64,000 bases of DNA from Kitasatospora herbaricolor. GTDB lineage: Bacteria; Actinomycetota; Actinomycetes; Streptomycetales; Streptomycetaceae. The position numbers were made by a program, and so were the translations under genes. The first letter of the stretch is position 1; each line of letters opens with the position of its first letter. Of the stretch, positions 60,180-64,000 are shown one piece after another. The stretch covers positions 1,054,001-1,118,000 of the forward strand of contig NZ_JAUSVA010000002.1 of the NCBI RefSeq assembly GCF_030813695.1. Direction: 5' to 3'. The notes below the pieces were generated by a model that saw only the letters and a program-made list of their open reading frames with translations, was not told the DNA's origin and made no database searches.

Positions 60180-61535
60180 ATGACCGGGCCGCCGCCCGGA
60201 CGGGCCGCCGGGCCGGACGGGCCGACCACCCGCGCGGCCGAGTTCTACGTGACGCTGCACCGGGACCCGGAGCTGTCCGGGCAGGAGGAGCGCACCGGCG
60301 CCCGGCTGGCGGCCCGGCTGGCCGCCGCCGGCTACCGGGTGGAGAGCGGCATCGGCGGCCACGGGGTGGCCGGTGTGCTGCGCAACGGCCCGGGACCGGT
60401 CCTGATGCTGCGCGCCGAACTGGACGCGCTACCGGTCGAGGAGCGGACCGGCCTGCCGTACGCCAGCACCGCGCGCGCCCGGACCGCCGAGGGCGAGGAC
60501 GTCCCGGTGATGCACGCCTGCGGCCACGACGCCCATCTGGCCTGCCTGACGGGGGCGGCCGACACGCTGGCCGGCGCGCGGGAGCGATGGCGCGGCACGC
60601 TGCTGGTGGTGGGCCAGCCCGCCGAGGAGACCCTGCGCGGCGCGCGGGCGATGCTCGCGGACGGCCTGTACCGCCGCTTCGAGCCGCCGTCGATGGTGCT
60701 CGCCCAGCACACCGCGCCGCTGCCGGCCGGGATGGTCGCGCACGGCGGCGGCCCGGTGACGGCGGGCAGCGTCACGCTGGAGGTGGTCGTGCACGGCCGC
60801 GGCGGGCACGCCTCCGCGCCGCATCTGGCGGTCGACCCGCTGCTGGCGGCGGCCTCGATCGTGCTGCGGCTGCAGGCCGTGGTGTCGCAGGAGTGCGGCC
60901 CCGCCGAGCAGGTGGTGCTCACCGTCGGGTCGCTGCGCGCGGGCGGCCCGGCGAACCTCGTCCCGGACCGGGCGACCCTGGGGGTGACCGTCCGGGCGTT
61001 CTCGCCGGCCGTGCTGGAGCGGGTGGTGGCTGCCGTACGGCGGATCGTCCGGGCCGAGGCGGAGGCCTCCCGCTGCCCGGTGGCGCCGACCGTGGAGGTC
61101 GTCGCCGAATCCGGCGTCAACCTGCCCGACCCGGGGCTGACGGCCACGGTCCGCGCCGCCCACCGGGCCGCCTTCGGCACGCACCGGGTGGCCGACTGGC
61201 CGCCGTCCATGGCCACCGAGGACTTCCCGCTGTTCGGCCCCGCCGGCGCCGGGCTGCACGGGGTCACGGACGTCCGGACGGCGTACTGGATGCTGGGGAC
61301 GGTCGGCCCCGGGCAGTGGGCGGCCGCGCCGGGGGCGACCGCCGCCGAGAAGCTGGCGGCGCTGCCCCCGAACCACTCCCCGGAGTTCCGCCCGCATCCC
61401 GGCCTGACCCTGCGGACCGGGATCGCCGCGCTGGTCACGGCGGTGACCGCGGTACTGCCGCCGGGCGGAGCGGCGGCGGAGCCGGCGGACGGAATGGCGG
61501 ACGGAATGGCGGGCGGGTCGGCGGCGGGCGGCTGA
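60180..61535 (+). CDS. M20D-family amidohydrolase/carboxypeptidase
   Basis: The product has 451 aa from an ATG with GGGAGG upstream. It has the di-metal motifs of M20 enzymes: LHRDPELSGQEERTGARLA at the N-terminus, HACGHDAH (about residues 111-118), GQPAEET with the catalytic Glu pair, MVLAQHTAPLPAG and MATEDFPLFG near the end. Relatives hydrolyse N-acyl or amide bonds of amino-acid conjugates (hippuricase, IAA-amino acid hydrolase). It is transcribed divergently from the RiPP precursor. A role in trimming or degrading the peptide is possible but unsupported beyond position. The C-terminus carries a Met/Ala/Gly low-complexity tail. Confidence 0.85.
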   Translation: MTGPPPGRAAGPDGPTTRAAEFYVTLHRDPELSGQEERTGARLAARLAAAGYRVESGIGGHGVAGVLRNGPGPVLMLRAELDALPVEERTGLPYASTARARTAEGEDVPVMHACGHDAHLACLTGAADTLAGARERWRGTLLVVGQPAEETLRGARAMLADGLYRRFEPPSMVLAQHTAPLPAGMVAHGGGPVTAGSVTLEVVVHGRGGHASAPHLAVDPLLAAASIVLRLQAVVSQECGPAEQVVLTVGSLRAGGPANLVPDRATLGVTVRAFSPAVLERVVAAVRRIVRAEAEASRCPVAPTVEVVAESGVNLPDPGLTATVRAAHRAAFGTHRVADWPPSMATEDFPLFGPAGAGLHGVTDVRTAYWMLGTVGPGQWAAAPGATAAEKLAALPPNHSPEFRPHPGLTLRTGIAALVTAVTAVLPPGGAAAEPADGMADGMAGGSAAGG

Positions 61536-61680
61536 ACCGGCGGCGCGGGCCGACCGGTCGGGGAACCCGCCCGGCGCCCGCCCGGAACCCGCCCGGCGCC
61601 CGCGCCCGGAACCCGGGTGCATCGCCTGCGCACCGTCAAAATCGCCCCCGCCGACGATCACCATGCGTCAGGATGACCGG

Positions 61681-63375
61681 ATGGCAGATGAGATGATCAC
61701 ACCCCGCCGGATCGCGGACCAGCACGTCGCCCGGGTCGCCGCCCTGGACCCGACGGTCGCCGCCTGGCTGGGTGTGCACCCCGACGACCAGCGGCAGCCG
61801 GACCTCTCCCCCGAGGGCTACCAGGCGGCCGCCGAACTCAACCGGCGCGCCCTCGCCGAACTCGACGCGGCCGAGGCCCGCGCCGCCGGCGACGGCCCGC
61901 AGGACCCGGCCGAGCAGGTCTGCGCCCGACTGCTGCGCGAGCGCCTCACCGCCGCCCTGGCCGTCCAGGACGCCGGCGACAACTACCGCCAGCTGCGCAA
62001 CGTCGCCGCGCCCGTCCACCAGGTCCGCGAGATCTTCACCCTGATGCCGACCGCCACCGAGCAGGACTGGGCCACCGTGGCCGGCCGGCTGCGCAACCTG
62101 CCCGGTGCGTTGGACAGTTACCGCCGCACCCTCGCCGAGGGCATCACGCGCGGGCTGCTCTCCGCCCCCCGCCAGGCGGCCGTGGTGGTCGACCAGCTCA
62201 CCGCGTGGACCGGCGAGGCCGACGGCGGGGCCGGCTGGTTCGCCGGCTTCGCGGCCGGCGGCCCGGAGCGCCTGCGTCCCGAGCTGGACGCCGCCGCTGC
62301 GCGGGCCACCGCCGCCGTCGCCGGGTTCCGCGACTGGCTGCGCGACACCTACCTGCCCGCCGCCGACGGCACCCCGGACGCCGTCGGCCGCGAGCGCTAC
62401 CTGCGGGCCGTCCGCTTCGGCACGGGCGCCGACCTCGACGTGGCGGAGGCCTACGGCTGGGCCTGGGAGGAGTTCCACCGGCTGCGGGTCGAGATGGCGG
62501 CCGAGGCCGAGCGGGTGCTCCCCGGCGCCGGCCCGCTGGCGGCGATGCGTCACCTGGAGGAGCACGGGCACGCGATCAAGGGCGAGGAGGGCATCCGCGA
62601 CTGGCTGCAGCAGCTCATGGACGGCGCGATCGACGCGCTCGACGGCACCCACTTCGACATCCAGGGCCCGGTGCGCAAGGTGGAGTCCCGGATCGCGCCG
62701 CCCGGCAGCTCCGCCGCCGCCTACTACTCGGCCCCCAGCCTGGACTTCAGCCGCCCGGGCCGCACCTGGCTGCCGACGCTGGGCCGGGACACCTTCCCGA
62801 CCTGGCAGCTGGTCAGCACCTGGTACCACGAGGGCGTGCCCGGACACCACCTCCAGCTCGCGCAGTGGAACTACGTGGCGGACCGGCTCTCCACCTACCA
62901 GGTCACCCTCGGCAAGGTCAGCGCCAACCTGGAGGGCTGGGCGCTGTACTCCGAGCGCCTGATGGACGACCTCGGCTTCTTCGCCGAACCCGCCCACCGG
63001 CTGGGCTTCCTGGACGAGCAGATGCTGCGCACCATCCGGGTGATCATCGACATCGGCATGCACCTGCGGCTGCCCGTCCCGGCCGGCTCCGGGTTCCACC
63101 CCGGCGAGACCTGGACCCCGGAACTGGCCACGGAATTCATGGCCACCTACAACGGCAGCCCGGAGCCCACCCGGACCAGCGAGATCCACCGCTACCTGGG
63201 CTGGCCCGGCCAGGCGATCGGGTACAAGCTGGGCGAACGCGCCTGGCTGCGGGGCCGGGAGACGGCCCGCGCCCGGCACGGCGCCGCCTTCGACCTCAAG
63301 GCCTGGCACATGAAGGCGCTCTCGCAGGGCTCGCTCGGCCTGGACGACCTGGCGGACAACCTGGCAGCGCTGTAA
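61681..63375 (+). CDS. DUF885 family metallohydrolase
   Basis: The product has 564 aa; I use the second ATG (MADEMITPRR), which has AGGA at the right distance, over an ATG six codons upstream. The family marks are TWYHEGVPGHHLQLAQWNY (about residues 380-395, HEGxPGHH), followed by SANLEGWALYSERLMDDLGFF and GWPGQAIGYKLGERAWLRGRE near the end. DUF885 proteins are predicted zinc-dependent peptidases related to M32/gluzincins. There is no signal peptide, so it is cytosolic. It lies 145 bp after the M20 gene; cotranscription is possible. Confidence 0.88.
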   Translation: MADEMITPRRIADQHVARVAALDPTVAAWLGVHPDDQRQPDLSPEGYQAAAELNRRALAELDAAEARAAGDGPQDPAEQVCARLLRERLTAALAVQDAGDNYRQLRNVAAPVHQVREIFTLMPTATEQDWATVAGRLRNLPGALDSYRRTLAEGITRGLLSAPRQAAVVVDQLTAWTGEADGGAGWFAGFAAGGPERLRPELDAAAARATAAVAGFRDWLRDTYLPAADGTPDAVGRERYLRAVRFGTGADLDVAEAYGWAWEEFHRLRVEMAAEAERVLPGAGPLAAMRHLEEHGHAIKGEEGIRDWLQQLMDGAIDALDGTHFDIQGPVRKVESRIAPPGSSAAAYYSAPSLDFSRPGRTWLPTLGRDTFPTWQLVSTWYHEGVPGHHLQLAQWNYVADRLSTYQVTLGKVSANLEGWALYSERLMDDLGFFAEPAHRLGFLDEQMLRTIRVIIDIGMHLRLPVPAGSGFHPGETWTPELATEFMATYNGSPEPTRTSEIHRYLGWPGQAIGYKLGERAWLRGRETARARHGAAFDLKAWHMKALSQGSLGLDDLADNLAAL

Positions 63376-63487
63376 GCGACTTCGGGGCCTGCCGTCCGGG
63401 CCGCGAGGTCCGGCGGCCCCCGGGCCCGGGGCGTCGGAACCCCGTGCCCCGGGGCCGCCGGGCCATGCCGCCCGGGCGCCGCCGACC

Positions 63488-64000
63488 TCACCGCTCCGCC
63501 CGGAACTCCTGCGGGGTGCGGCCGAAGCGCTCGCGGAACCGACGGGTCAGGTGCGGGTGGTCGGTGGAACCCGCGGCCGCCGCGATCTCGGGCAGCGGCG
63601 GCCCGGTCCACTCCAGCCGACCGCCGAGGACGCCCGGCGGCGACCGCCGCCAGCCGGCCTCCAGCGGCAGCACGGTGGTGTCCTCGCCGAGCAGCGTCAG
63701 CCCGCAGTCGCGGCCGGTCACCAGCTCCACGGCCGCGCGGTGGACCAGGGCGACATCCAGGGTCTCCACCAGGTCCGGCACGGTCCCCAGGGCGGGGAGA
63801 TGACGGAACGCCAGGGATCTCCCGGTGAGTCCCACCCGGGTCGTAGGGCCGACGTGCCACCAGGACTCGACCGACCGGGCGCACGCGGCCAGCTCGCCCG
63901 GGCCGGGGCTCGCCAGCAGTTCGCGGAGCAGCGGGTCGGCCGGCCGGTCGAACAGGTACCGGGCGGCGGCGTCCGTCGCGGGCAGGTCCCGGCGGCCCCA
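63488..64000 (-). CDS. AraC-family transcriptional regulator, C-terminal part (cut by window edge)
   Basis: The frame stays open through the right edge, so the gene starts outside the window; 170 codons are visible. The final 50 residues are the second helix-turn-helix of the AraC DNA-binding domain (IAAAAGSTDHPHLTRRFRERFGRTPQEFRAER). The visible upstream part has DLPATDAAARYLFDRPADPLLRELLA followed by SVESWWHVGPTT, which fits the linker and first helix-turn-helix region in a diverged form. Its target genes cannot be inferred. It converges with the DUF885 gene. Confidence 0.8.
   Translation of the reverse strand, partial: WGRRDLPATDAAARYLFDRPADPLLRELLASPGPGELAACARSVESWWHVGPTTRVGLTGRSLAFRHLPALGTVPDLVETLDVALVHRAAVELVTGRDCGLTLLGEDTTVLPLEAGWRRSPPGVLGGRLEWTGPPLPEIAAAAGSTDHPHLTRRFRERFGRTPQEFRAER

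Overview
The window is a very GC-rich chromosome segment from a filamentous actinomycete. The combination of a SARP regulator, a 2-methylisoborneol operon with its cyclic-nucleotide-binding encapsulin, a mycothiol-dependent-isomerase-type protein, an LAxTG sortase substrate, GTG/TTG starts and tight GTGA/ATGA gene overlaps fits Streptomyces or Kitasatospora. No rRNA, tRNA, IS element, integrase or CRISPR array was seen. Two small gene remnants (about 7.3-7.6 kb and 42.6-42.9 kb) and a few short tandem repeats are the only signs of decay or rearrangement.

Layout. 0-31 kb is ordinary arm-type gene content. It holds an oxidoreductase, an O-methyltransferase, a DedA protein, several secreted or surface proteins, a secreted adenosine deaminase, an EfeO-like lipoprotein behind a candidate iron box, an ArsR-like regulator plus MFS exporter with a palindromic operator, and a GT1 glycosyltransferase. 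It also holds a predicted STAND NTPase with a small translationally coupled partner, a zinc-ribbon protein, an RNA 2',3'-cyclic phosphodiesterase, a GAF-domain membrane protein, an HNH protein, a PheS-like ligase, a beta-helix protein behind CebR-like palindromes, and an ABC-ATPase/PP2C/HATPase fusion. 31.5-35.3 kb is the 2-methylisoborneol operon: family 2B encapsulin shell, 2-MIB synthase, GPP C-methyltransferase. 35.7-42.9 kb is again mixed: VOC protein, two methyltransferase-fold proteins, hydrolase, 2H phosphoesterase, HtrA-like protease, small secreted protein, HAD-family remnant.

43.1-60 kb is the main discovery: a thiazolylpeptide/thiopeptide-type RiPP gene cluster. A SARP activator with a TTA codon leads a nearly contiguous operon. 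It encodes an F-protein (RRE plus E1-like), a YcaO cyclodehydratase, a double-domain SagB-type azoline dehydrogenase, split LanB dehydratase halves (glutamylation and elimination/cyclisation), an M50 intramembrane metalloprotease with an N-terminal PqqD-like domain, a two-gene ABC exporter, and a second YcaO. The 62-aa precursor lies convergently just after the second YcaO. It has a thiopeptide-like leader (FEISDY) and a 22-residue C-terminal region made only of Ser, Thr and Cys plus a final Ala. The F-protein and both YcaO proteins share one architecture (a CxxC...CxxC zinc half-domain followed by a YcaO fold), and the YcaO fold of the F-protein is degenerate. This points to triplication of one ancestral gene. 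Only one SpaB_C-type protein is present, so it is open whether the product is a pyridine macrocycle or a linear azole/dehydroamino-acid peptide.

60.2-64 kb carries an M20 amidohydrolase divergent from the precursor, a DUF885 metallohydrolase and the C-terminal part of an AraC-type regulator; their link to the RiPP cluster is unproven.
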